Positions 21,811-31,934 of a stretch of 64,000 nt of DNA are shown in pieces. The notes under the pieces were generated by a model, which did no database searches, was not told the origin of the DNA, and saw only the letters and a program-made list of their open reading frames with translations. How positions within the stretch are numbered: the stretch's first letter is position 1; each line of letters begins with the position of its first letter. This DNA comes from Pleodorina starrii (lineage: Eukaryota; Chlorophyta; Chlorophyceae; Chlamydomonadales; Volvocaceae). The translations under genes and the position numbers were made by a program. The stretch spans positions 2,344,501 to 2,408,500 of the forward strand of contig BRXU01000019.1 of NCBI GenBank assembly GCA_030267565.1, read 5' to 3'.

Positions 21811-24354
21811 AGGAAGATGCGGATGCGGATGCGGATGCGGCTGCGGCTGTGGGGATCCGAGAGCCGCTGTATTGGGGAGGAAGGGAAGAGTAGCACAAGT
21901 CGTTGCAGCAAGCGAAGGCGGGGGCATTCATCACCAGGAGGGAAGGGACGATGGAGGGAAGGTGAAGGAGCGGTGCTCGGGTTGAGGAAAGCGGGGACTT
22001 ACGGCCCTGAGGGTAGACTTTTGAGGCCCTTGAGTATTGCGTGCAATGGGCTTCAGCGCCGCAGGGGGCTCTGGGTTCAATTCCCCACGATTTCCTTCGC
22101 TTTCGCTTTCGGACAAACTCCCTTTGCGGACACAGGTCAAATTACGGAAGGGTTTGATTCCTCATCATACCGTACGCGGCGCGGAGGCAGAGCCACGAGC
22201 GCCGACTCGCAGCGGATCAGGATCAGGATTAGGACGGAGTTGGGGCCCGCAGCGGGCTGAGGCGGTTGCGGAGGAGTCTCGAAAGCTGTGCTGGGATTGG
22301 GGTTTGAGCGTTTGACGAAGCGAGGTTTTTGTGTACAGCTGCTGGGATGGCGGGTGGATGTGTGGAGAGCTTCCGTTGGTTTGTAGGCGGCTAGGCGCGG
22401 GCGCGAGTGATGAAAAGCGCACCAGCGGCTCTTGTTTGTGTGGGTGTCAAGGTGCAGGATGCACGCATGCAATGACTTCGACTTGAACTGGATTGTAGGT
22501 CGATGGAGGATGAGATGGGGGGGAGGTTATCCCAGGCTATAGGCCGTAGAGCCCGGAAGCCCTGGTACTGTAGCAGAATGAAGGAATGCTTCCCGGAGGG
22601 AGAGGGGGTTGGCTCGTTTCATGAGGCACTCAAAAAGGTGGCACGCATCATCTTGGTGCAGCTAGTACAGTAGCAGTGGTTGGTTACGGCTGCGATACGG
22701 ACTGCTGCCGCTGCTGTCGTACATAAGGTTTTAGCGGCACCAGGCAGCGGCTCCGTGCTGTGTGCAAACGTTTACGCCCCCAAGGACGGATCTACTAGGG
22801 TACGGTAATCCTTCGCAGTTGTCTTGGAAGGATGACTGCGGTGCAGTAACTGCTGCTTGTTGTTCTCACATCCAGATTCGAATGCCAGATCAGGATCTAG
22901 GGCTGCTGCGTTGATTGCGAATAGAACGATTCCGGTTGGCTTCTGGGCGCTTGCGAGGGTGGGTTTACGCTGTGATTCGGGTAGCAAGGGTAGCTTCAGG
23001 CCTTCAGATGGGCTGAACTAGGGGGTAGGCCAGGCTAGTACCTCCTTTTTGAATCGCCGGTAACGGCGCGTTTCGAGCCGCGTCCCCACGGCTTGGGAGG
23101 CGGAGGGACGGCCACTCTGGGGATCCTGGAGGGACGAGGTCGAGGGGAAGGGTGGGGGGACAGCAGCACGGCGCTCCTGCAACGGCGAAAGCGGTGCGTT
23201 GCACCGATTGGCGCATGACGCAGAGACAAGGAGCACCGCAAGGAATGGAGGGACGGATGAGTGGAAGCATCTGCTCTTGTCTAGTGGAGACGAAGGACAT
23301 GTCGGCACTGAGGGCATGGGTGGCATTAGCATCGGATACTCAGATTAGGTGTTTTTTTGCATCCTCAGGAAACCGGCCGAGGTTGGGCCATACGCGTAGA
23401 TGCGCGCTGGCTTAGCGCTGAGCGCCAGCCGTAGTGAACTGGAACTAGATTCAGGCGAAAGGTCGAAACGTAGATCATGAGCCGCGCGTGTGTGTGGGGG
23501 GAGGGAGCCACTGCATGACTGACCTGCATGACCTGCATGCATGACCTAGTGTTGCAACTTTCAAGGGCGCATCAAGAGCGCCGCCTCTGGCATTGGCCAG
23601 GCTCCTCACTGCCACTCGGAAACCTGGGGCGCCAGGCACGTTGCACTGAGGCGGGCGCCTCACGCTGAAGCGGACGGGGGAGGACGACGATGGTCCCCCA
23701 CATTACCCGCATCAGTACCCCCCCTCTTTCACGGACACCTCCGCACGTGTGCGGAACTTGTAAACTGGTAATTTGCATGGGGTGTTCGACGGGCTGTCGA
23801 TGGTTGTGGGTTTCGGAGGCGCGAAGCGGAGCTGGCGGCGACTCGGCTGCGGCGGCGCGACGGCGGGGGGCTGGATGGGCTGCGTGACACTGCATGGCTG
23901 TGCCGCATAACGTTGACAGCTGGTCCGCTCGCTCATAAGCCGCTTTGGGGGGAGGCTGCAGGCGTGAGCAGGTGGGGAGGTGGGGAGATGGGGGTTGCCG
24001 CGCGCTCGCCAACGTCCCTGTGTGTACTGCACCGAACGACAGGATACCGCAGAGGTTCCTACAGGTTGAACCCCTTCGTCCCTCGCCTCGCATACAACAA
24101 CACCCGTATCCGAACAAGTGCCAGTCCATCCGTCCGTCCGTTTACCTGTCTAGCTCTTGATCTCTTGATCTCAGCAACTCTCAACACGGTGACCAGCTCA
24201 AAGAAAAACAAAACAAATGGCCCTCGCGACTCGCGCAGCAGCAGCACAACAGGTATTCTGACTCCGGTGTGGCGCTGCACGGCAGAGCACAGCACGACGC
24301 ACGCACAGCATGGGCCCATCGGTGCGGTCGACGAACCGGCGGTCCAAGTCGAAG
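21811..24354. other. Convergent 3' intergenic region
   Basis: Lies between the stop codons of the NT-C2 gene (plus) and the glycosyltransferase gene (minus), so it should carry both 3' UTRs. It opens with a short GGATGC run (about 21817-21840). The rest is mixed GC sequence without a credible coding frame, RNA gene or mobile element. No clear TGTAA signal was seen close to either stop. Confidence 0.55.
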
Positions 24355-27300
24355 TCAAGGTCGGCATCCCAGCCCCGCCAGCCAATCCAGCCACTCCACC
24401 CTGAACTCCGGTCCGCGACACACGTGCGCCAGAGCCGCCTGCCGGCCCCAGCGACTCAGCCGCTCCCACGCATCCCCCTCCTCACCATCGCCGCCGTCAC
24501 CAACACCGCCATCGGCGCTACCGCCGCCGCCGCCACCGCCACCGCTGCCTGAAGCGTTGGCGGCGTCGCCGCTTGGACCGCCCCGACCGTTCGTCACGGC
24601 GGTTATCGCCGCGGCGGTGGCGGCTCCGGAACCATTGTCGGCGGCGGCGGCGGTAGCGGTGGCGGCCCCGGGACCATCGTCCTGCCTCAGCAGCAGAGCC
24701 ATCAGCGCGCGCTCCCAGGCGCCGATGTCCTGTTTAGGATACGTCCGGGCGGCCCAGTCGGGCGTACCCTGGGCGTCGGGGGGGATCCGGATGGGGGCTA
24801 CACGTACGGCGGGGCACAGCCGCATGCCAGCCTCCGGCAGGCCACCTGCACGGCACAGTACGGCAGAAACGGTAAGGAGTACGGCAAACCGAATCTCTGA
24901 GAGAGCGATGCGGTAGTAACCATGGCCGCGCGTGGTGTGCAGGCGTGGACAAAAAACGACACTGGGCAGATCGGGCATCAGGCGGGGAGGGCGGGGGAGG
25001 GCGGGCGGGGGGACCGGGGTCCTCAGGAAAGCAGCAGCAGCAGCGGCGCAGCTGCCTCGCAAGTGTCAGCTACTGCTGCTGCTGCCAGGCGGTTTACACA
25101 CACCTGCAGCTACCGCAGCTACCTAGTATCAACCCTCCCTCCCGTGTCCCGTCGCCTCCGGTTCCACCGCTGCGGTATTATTACTTATTACGTTACCTCC
25201 CTGCCTCCCACCCACCCGTTCATTCACTCACCCACCCCACCCGTCCACTCACTCACCCAGGTCGCTGAGCAGCACCGGCAGCCCCCTCAGCAGCGCCTCC
25301 GTCACCACCATGCCCCACGCCTCCAGCCACAAGCTGGGGGCCAACACCGCCACACAGCCGCGCAGCACCCGACCCACATCGGGCTGGGGCTCCCAGAGCT
25401 CCAGGGCCGCGGAGGAGGAGGGTGCGGTGGCGGTGACGGTAGCGGTGGCGGTGGCGCAGGCGGCCGTGCAGGCGGCAGCGCCACTGGCGCCACTGACAGC
25501 GTCAACGGCTGTCTGGGAGGAGCTCTCCCGCTCCCCCTGGCTGGTGCTGCTGCTGAGGCTGCTGCTGCAGGATCCGGATCCGGATTCTGGGCTGCTTTTG
25601 GAGGGTCCAGCAGCACCGCCGGGCTTCGCCAGTGGCGCCAAGGCCGAGGCTGCGGCGGGGTCGCCTGTCACCGGGGATGTTAGAGACGGAAGGGAGGGAG
25701 GCAATGGAGGCAATGGAACCCTTAAAATCCCGGTCCCCGGACCCCGGTCCCCAGGCACATGTCACAGGACTCATGACACAGGACCTAGGACCAAGGAGTC
25801 CTGGGTCCAGCCAGGACCCTTGCTCTCGCTCAGCTCACCGGTTACCACTCGGAAGCGCACGCGGCCCCTCATCCGCCGCGCCAGCTCCACCACAATCGAG
25901 GCGCCCTTCTCCGGCGTCAGCTTCAACACCGCCACGTCAACCACAGGCGGCGGAGGCGGAGGCGGAGGCGGCGCCGCCACTGCAGGGCGAATTGGCACTG
26001 GCGCGTCCAGCGGCGCCGGCGCCGCCGCTGGCGCCGCCTCCGGCGGCGGCTGCGCCGCCCGCCAGGCCCTCAGCTGCGGTCTCGCCACCGCCGCCAGATC
26101 AGGAAACGGCGGCTGCCCAAAGACGCCCCAGGCAGCAAGCGGTACGACACGCACCGGCGCCGCCGGCACACTGTCTGGCGACGACGCCGACGGCCAGTGC
26201 CGTCGTACATAGTCCGCGATGAACTCCGAAACCGCCAGTACAGCAGCCAATCGTGACCAGGCGGATAGCAGCTCGGGTCGGCGGGGGCCGGTGCCGCTGG
26301 GCCCCATGGGCAGGAAGTGCACGTTCTGAACGTACGACAGGCAGCGCCGCGGCGGCGCCGCAGCCACGATCGCCTCGAACAGCGTCGCGGCCGTCGCCCC
26401 GGCCGAAGCGGTTCGCTGGCGGTCGGCCGCGTCGGAATCCACGCCGAAGGCGGCGCAATTGCTGGTGCAGGCGATGGCAGCTCGCGCCGCATCTTGGCTG
26501 TCTGGGTTGGGATTCGAACTGGGGTTTGGCGTCGGCGACGCGTCGGCGGCAGCTTGGGTTACGAGCCCTGCGGCGTTGTGCGGCAGCGGCAGCAGCAGCT
26601 TCTGGCTCTCGTCCGCGTCCACGATGACCCAGCACGTGCCGCCAAGGGCGGCCCGCCCTCCCGCGCTCACGCCGCCTGAACCACATTCCCGGTTGCTACT
26701 CCCTGGACCAACGGCGGCGCTGCCTCCCTGGCGGCCCGGTGCGTTGTTGCCGCTAAGCCTATCCACAGCCTCGACAGGGGAGGCCTGGGCAAGGAGGGCC
26801 TGGACTGCTTGTGAGCCTGAGGTGCTTGCGGCGGGGGGTGGCGCCTTCGGCGCCTCCCTGTTGTGGGCGAGGTCCGCGACGTAGGACGACACGGCCGTGG
26901 CCAGCGACGCCCCAGCAGCGGGCCCTGCTCCCGAAGGTGGTGAATCATCGGGCTGGAGGATGACGTGGTGGTTCACCCGCTGCTCGCGCCAGGTCACGAC
27001 GCCGGGCCTGGCGAAGCTCAGCATGGGAAGCAGGCCGACCATGCCCGCGTGCACCAGCACCTGAGAGCGCGCGGCGTCTAAGTTATGACATTGTAATGAT
27101 TGAAATAGAGGCATGCTGACTGTAGTTGTGTATATATAGCTCATTGCGGGGTGGCTCTCACCTTGCCGCGTGTCGCGATGGACACGACGTGGACATCGAA
27201 GCTCTCCGCCGCAAGCGCGGTCGCCATGCACAGGAACGCGTGCTTGCCGCCCGCAAAGTGACTGTTGTGAGCTGTGATCACGCTTTGTTTGAACAGGACG

Positions 27301-27377
27301 AAACGGACGGGGCTCCGCCGGCCATCGTCGGGTTCGGAAGCGGGTGCTGCAGCCATCGAGACAGAACAGGCTTGCAT
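24355..27377 (-). CDS. Glycosyltransferase, GT4/group 1 type
   Basis: Predicted retaining GT-B glycosyltransferase; donor and acceptor sugars are unknown. Four exons (minus): 27377-27162, 27060-25839, 25664-25257, 24845-24355; 778 residues from the first Met (an alternative start at 27356 removes seven). The N-terminal Rossmann half begins VRFVLFKQSVITAHNSHFAG then GKHAFLCMATALA, and later has SYVQNVHFLPMGPSG and LLSAWSRLAAVLAVSEFI. The C-terminal half starts VAVLKLTPEKGASIVVELA and contains the GT4 E-x7-E element in APSLWLEAWGMVVTEALL, followed by LPVLLSDLGGLPEAGM, which spans a splice junction and supports the model. Low-complexity insertions rich in Ala, Gly, Pro and Ser (roughly residues 110-230, 385-430 and 500-560) inflate the length compared with typical 350-450-residue GT4 enzymes. 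No signal peptide is obvious, so it is probably cytosolic or membrane-peripheral. Confidence 0.85.
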
Positions 27378-28703
27378 ACGGCAACCCTGAATATATGAAC
27401 GCGTAGATATTAGCAAGGTTGCGTAAAACTGGGCGCAGCACGGCACAGCACGCTGCAGTTCAGAAAGCCAAGTTAGGCCTCTAGGAACATTGCAAATATC
27501 TTACAAAGTCCCAGCCGGTCGTGTGATTCAGAGCAAGAGCGGCGGAGACATTGAAACGCGTTAGTCGTGGTCCGTACGGCACGACGGTGCCAGCTGCTAG
27601 GCAGGGCCCTGCTGCTAGGTTGCGGTCACGGCACAGCGTCGGATTCAATTTAAAAGTTGTTTACCAGACATCCTCTGCGGCGTCTCGTGATGGATGGTTG
27701 TGCCTAGGCGTAGATGTTCGTGGCTTCTGGTTAGCGCTTGCTATGTCGACTCGGCAAACACTCGGCAAGCGCTCGGCAAACCACTTCCTGGTGCGGGGCG
27801 GGCGGGCGTGCAGCGTGACGTGCAAGTATGACGTGCGTGTGACTTACAGGCGACGGGGTGAAGGCAGAGGGCTGACGGACCTGCATAGAAACGCGCTGTG
27901 CTTTGCTGTGCCCACGATACTAAGGACGCACATACACTTTACATTATCGTACACGGGAAGCGGGAAGCGTCCCGCCCCTAATCACCTTAGTCACCCCGCA
28001 GCCACTAAACGACGTAGCTTTGCACCACGCCTCCTTCACAGCTCCCCGGCCAAAGCTATCAGCGGCTGCGCCTGCGCCGCTCCACCTCGGACCCCCCCCC
28101 AGTCCCCAGCCGCCGTCGCGTGCGACTTGGGCAAGCGCACGACAACGCCCGGGTGCCCCAGAGCAAACGTACGACAACAGTCGCCTGCCTTACGATACTC
28201 AATCACCGCATGCGCAACGGCAATCGCACCAGGCTGCTCTGCGCTGTGAGTCGCCGCCGCCGCCGCCACCACCGGCACATCCACTGCTCGTCCTTCGTCG
28301 CCAACCGTCACCCACCAAACGAACGCCAACACTACATCACGAGGCAGCAGCCGCCGCACTTTTTACACGTGCGCTCTGGAATTGGGCTACCGTACATATG
28401 CCGTACATTCACTGTACCGCGTCGCGTCTTTTGCACCCTGGCAAAGCGCACTCCACTCCTCTCATCACAGCACGACGCCCTGCGCCTGACGCCTGCTCTT
28501 AACCTTGTGCCCTGCTCCCCCACACCTGCTGGCCACGACCCGACCACGACCACGACCACCACGATGACCATGATCCCGAGGTCGCGACCCGACAACCTGC
28601 CGGTAACCTCAGCCCGACCTGACCCGGCTGCACCCGCACAGCAACACAGGCGCTCAGGGGGCCTTCCCTCGCTGAGGACCCTGACACCTCCCCAACAAGA
28701 CGC
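27378..28703. other. Intergenic: promoter side of glycosyltransferase gene, 3' side of gene 5
   Basis: The two flanking genes are both on the minus strand, so this interval should contain the 3' UTR of the upstream small-protein gene and the promoter of the glycosyltransferase gene. The part nearest 27400-27950 is less GC-rich. A TGTAA motif on the minus strand lies at 27943-27939. No convincing coding frame was found. Confidence 0.5.
27939..27943 (-). terminator. Candidate polyadenylation signal TGTAA
   Basis: TGTAA is the established polyadenylation signal of Chlamydomonas and relatives. This copy is about 760 nt downstream of the predicted stop of the minus-strand small-protein gene, a normal distance for the long 3' UTRs of these algae. 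A five-base motif occurs often by chance, so this is only a candidate. Confidence 0.3.
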
Positions 28704-31438
28704 TTAGCCAGCGGGATGGTGCCTTTCCTTTAGCGGTGCATCCCCTTGGCTGCAGCCGGCCGGGGACGCGCCGCTGCCGCCGCCTCCGGCGCCAAGCCCC
28801 GGCCCGTCTGCCAGGCCAGGCCTCAGGCAACGCCCCAAAAGCACACGCCCCACGCCCGTTGCCCCACAGCCCTCCACCTCCCCTTCCCTCCTCCCAAACA
28901 CACATATGCACATGTAATATCCATTCACGGTAATATACGGCAAACACACGCGCGCATCAATGTGTTGTCATGTATGATGCGGTACGTCCAAACGCAGTAC
29001 ATCTACGGTATGTTTTGAAGCCTGTTTGTGACCGGCCGGCCGACCACCTCGCTGCCGCCACATCATCATCGGCTTCGGCTTCGGCCGGCACATCAACCTC
29101 GCGGTCGAGAACATCCTTCCACACTACGCTACACGCTGTACGCCACATTCTCATTAAGGCGACAGCTGCTGGGAGGCCAACTGATGCATCCCGAAGTAAC
29201 TAAAGCCAACCTCCCCTCCCTCCCCCCATCATTACGAGCGGCAGCCACCGAGCTGCAGGGACACGCTGTCGCCTGATCAGGACACGCCGCCGCCTGCTCC
29301 GCGCCCTCCCTTTTATTAGGCCGCCCTCTTAAGGCCCTCCCCCTTTCGGCTCCTGTCTGATATCCAAACACCGCCGCTGCGGATCTCCTCCACCCGCCCC
29401 CGCCAACATCGCATCGGCTCCTTGCCCGCAGTTCGCCTTTTCATAAGGCCCCGCCCCTGGCCCCCCGCCCCGCCCTGTGCCATGCTCGAGCTACTGCCGC
29501 TACTGCTACCGCTACTGCTGCCGCTACTGCTGCTACAGCCGCTACTGCTCCTGCCAGCCGCTGACGTCAGCTACTGCCCGCCCCACGTCAGCACCTCCTT
29601 CATTGTGCCGCCAGGGTGCTTGGAAAGACCTGCGGTATTAGGACGGGCGGCAGCGGCGGCGGTGGCAGCAGCAGCAGCGATTCCATCAGTTTCATGGGGC
29701 GGCAGCGGCAGCGGTGGCAGCAGCGGTTACATCAGCTGCATGAGCAGTCAGGCTATCAAGGTGCAAGGGAGAGCACAGCCCGCCGCACCAGTCACACAGC
29801 CCTCAACCCTCCGGCATCTGAAATCCGCGGTCCCCACAAAGACAGGGCCGCCGCCCGACATCGCCCCCTAGCCGCCCCATCCACATTTGAAGCCAGCCGT
29901 CTGAAACGACCCGCTCCCCGCCCCGCCCCCGCCGGGCTTCCGGCCTTTACGTGGATGACCCTCACCCCCACACAAACACACCCCTCACCCGCACCTCCGA
30001 GTTGACTTGCCACACTTCACCCCACACGCCACCCCTCACCCCCACAACGCACTCCCACCACCACCCCTCACCACCCCTCACCCCCACAACGCACTCCCAC
30101 TACCACCCCTCACCCCCACAACGCACTCCCACCACCACCCCTCACCACCCCTCACCCCCACAACGCACTCCCACTACCACCCACCACCACGCCTCACCTC
30201 CGTTGGCGATGCGGTCCTTCCGCAGTTCCGTGATTCCCACATTGCGCCGCGTCGTCTCCGCCTGCACCCGCAGGGTGTCCGCGGCCGCGGCCCGTGGCTC
30301 CTGCAGGTGTGTGTGTATTGTAAGGCAGTACGGCGAACACGGTGAGCGCGAGTGAGCGACTCGGGGCGCGGCGCGGATGGCAACGCAGGGGACGCTCTGA
30401 TGCGCAGACAGGGCCGGTCAAGCCCGAGCGCGGATCCCCCCTCTCCGCCCAGAGCCCCTCCCCTTCCCCTCTCTCTCTCTCACACACACATACACACACA
30501 CGAACACACACACGAACACACACACAGATCTCAGCCGGCCCCCCGCCACCCCCCGCCCGGTGGTGGTCCCACCTGCGCCCGGATGCCGACTTTTTGGTGT
30601 TGCCAGGGATCGGTGGGGGGCGCCAGGGAGCCGCCAGGACCAACGGTCTGCAGGGAGACAAAGAGGGTTGGGTTGGGTTAGGGTTGAATCTGCGTTGGCG
30701 AGTTGCACTAGCGGCTTGGAGGGAGGGTTGAGAGGGAGGATAGGAGTGCGATCACCCCACCACCACCACCCCCACCCCCACCACACCGCCACGCCCGGAG
30801 TTTCCCCTCACGTAAGCTGCAACCGCCAAATCGCGCGAGCTGACCTGATGAGATATGGGATTGAAGCGGTTTTTTCCATCCCTGTGAAAGACGACGCAAA
30901 AGGGCGGGTGGGCGGTCGGTGAGGGTTAGGCACAGCGGGGGCACAGCGGGGTTTCGGAGCTCGGGTGGAAGCAGCCGCACGCGCGCCGAATGCGTGGGGA
31001 GGAGGAGTTGTGGCAGGGGGCTGCAACGCGCAGAGGCGTTCAGCTGTGTGGGCACCTAGCTTAACAGCGGCTTAGCCCAGCAGCGGCCCGTCACCACCCC
31101 GGCTGCCCCGACAACTTACGACTCCACTATCCTCTCTCTCCGCAGCTCGCTATGTGCTGCATTGCGTTGTTCCTGCGAGGAAAAGGCGTTTGGTAATGTT
31201 GAACGACTTTGTTGCTGCCCGCTAGCTACAGAGCTGCAGTTACCTTGTAGGCTTGGTAACTTTTCCTGTCAGCGTCTTGCTGTATTGCCGCCTGAGGTCG
31301 TTTGGTGTTCCAACCTGGCTTGAACGCTCCTTCTTTTGAGAGCGGTGCGTAATAGTAGAGAGCGCTGGAGGGTCCCTCTCCTTTCAAGAAGTCCCATGAC
31401 TCCTTTTGGCCACTCGTGCTTGTTTGTCCAGTTGGCAT
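28704..31438 (-). CDS. Conserved-looking small protein of unknown function
   Basis: I do not recognise this family. Model (minus): 31438-31244, 31172-31120, 30881-30845, 30647-30573, 30300-30198, 29135-29007, 28807-28704, giving 231 residues. All junctions keep frame, and all donors except the weak one after 29007 are good GT sites. The protein starts MPTGQTSTSGQKESWDFLKG, then ALYYYAPLSKEGAFKPGW. It continues with a charged helix (HSELRRERIVES), a FNPISH motif, a Pro/Gly turn (GPGGSLAPPTDPWQHQKVG), and an amphipathic helix (LRVQAETTRRNVGITELRKD). The short tail is acidic (PAEAEADDDVAAARW). There is no signal peptide, membrane segment or catalytic motif. The mixture of Tyr/Trp-rich head and charged helices would suit a structural or scaffold protein, but that is a guess. 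If the last intron is not used, the frame instead stops at 28957 (213 residues). It is divergent from the FYR/U-box gene across 496 bp. Confidence 0.6.
30019..30189. repeat. Minisatellite of CCCCTCACCCCCACAACGCA units
   Basis: Several copies of an approximately 20-35-nt unit containing CACAACGCACTCCCAC, with alternating CCACCACC and TACCACC tails. They lie in the intron after exon 30300-30198 of the unrecognised minus-strand gene. Confidence 0.85.
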
Positions 31439-31934
31439 GTTGTCCCCAGCACAATGATTTCAGCAGCTAAAATTTGCAGCGCAGGAAAGGCGAGTGAGCT
31501 TTGTCTGCGGTCGATGGTTTAGCGGTGCAAGTACTTGTTTGGCACAGAAGCCGTCACTGCGTCAGCAGAGAAGTAATCAGACTGACAATCCTACGAAGTT
31601 TAGAGAGTGCTAGATAATGGGGCAAAGTTTCAGGGTATCGGTTGTGTCCGGTGGAGTACTTTCGGTTAGCAGTTCCAGCCGTGCAAAATTTTCAATCCGT
31701 TGCAGCATGGTGCATGGGGCCGTGGGCGCCCAGACACCAGATCAACCGTTTTGTTTTCACTTCACACGTCTGGGAGGCATACGACCATTGTCTGATTCTC
31801 TGATACATACACAACAGTCCCTCAAATACCAAACACCAAAACGACAGCCGACGCTCACCTACTCGCTATGGCATACAAATAATCACCGAGGTTTCGCACA
31901 AAGGAGATACACTATTTACCGTCTCAGTAACAAG
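31439..31934. promoter_or_regulatory. 496-bp divergent (bidirectional) promoter region
   Basis: The start codons of the small-protein gene (minus, 31438) and the FYR/U-box gene (plus, 31935) face away from each other across this interval. Composition is close to balanced, far less GC-rich than the flanking exons. Both promoters and both 5' UTRs must lie here unless there are upstream noncoding exons. No clear TATA box was identified. Confidence 0.5.
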
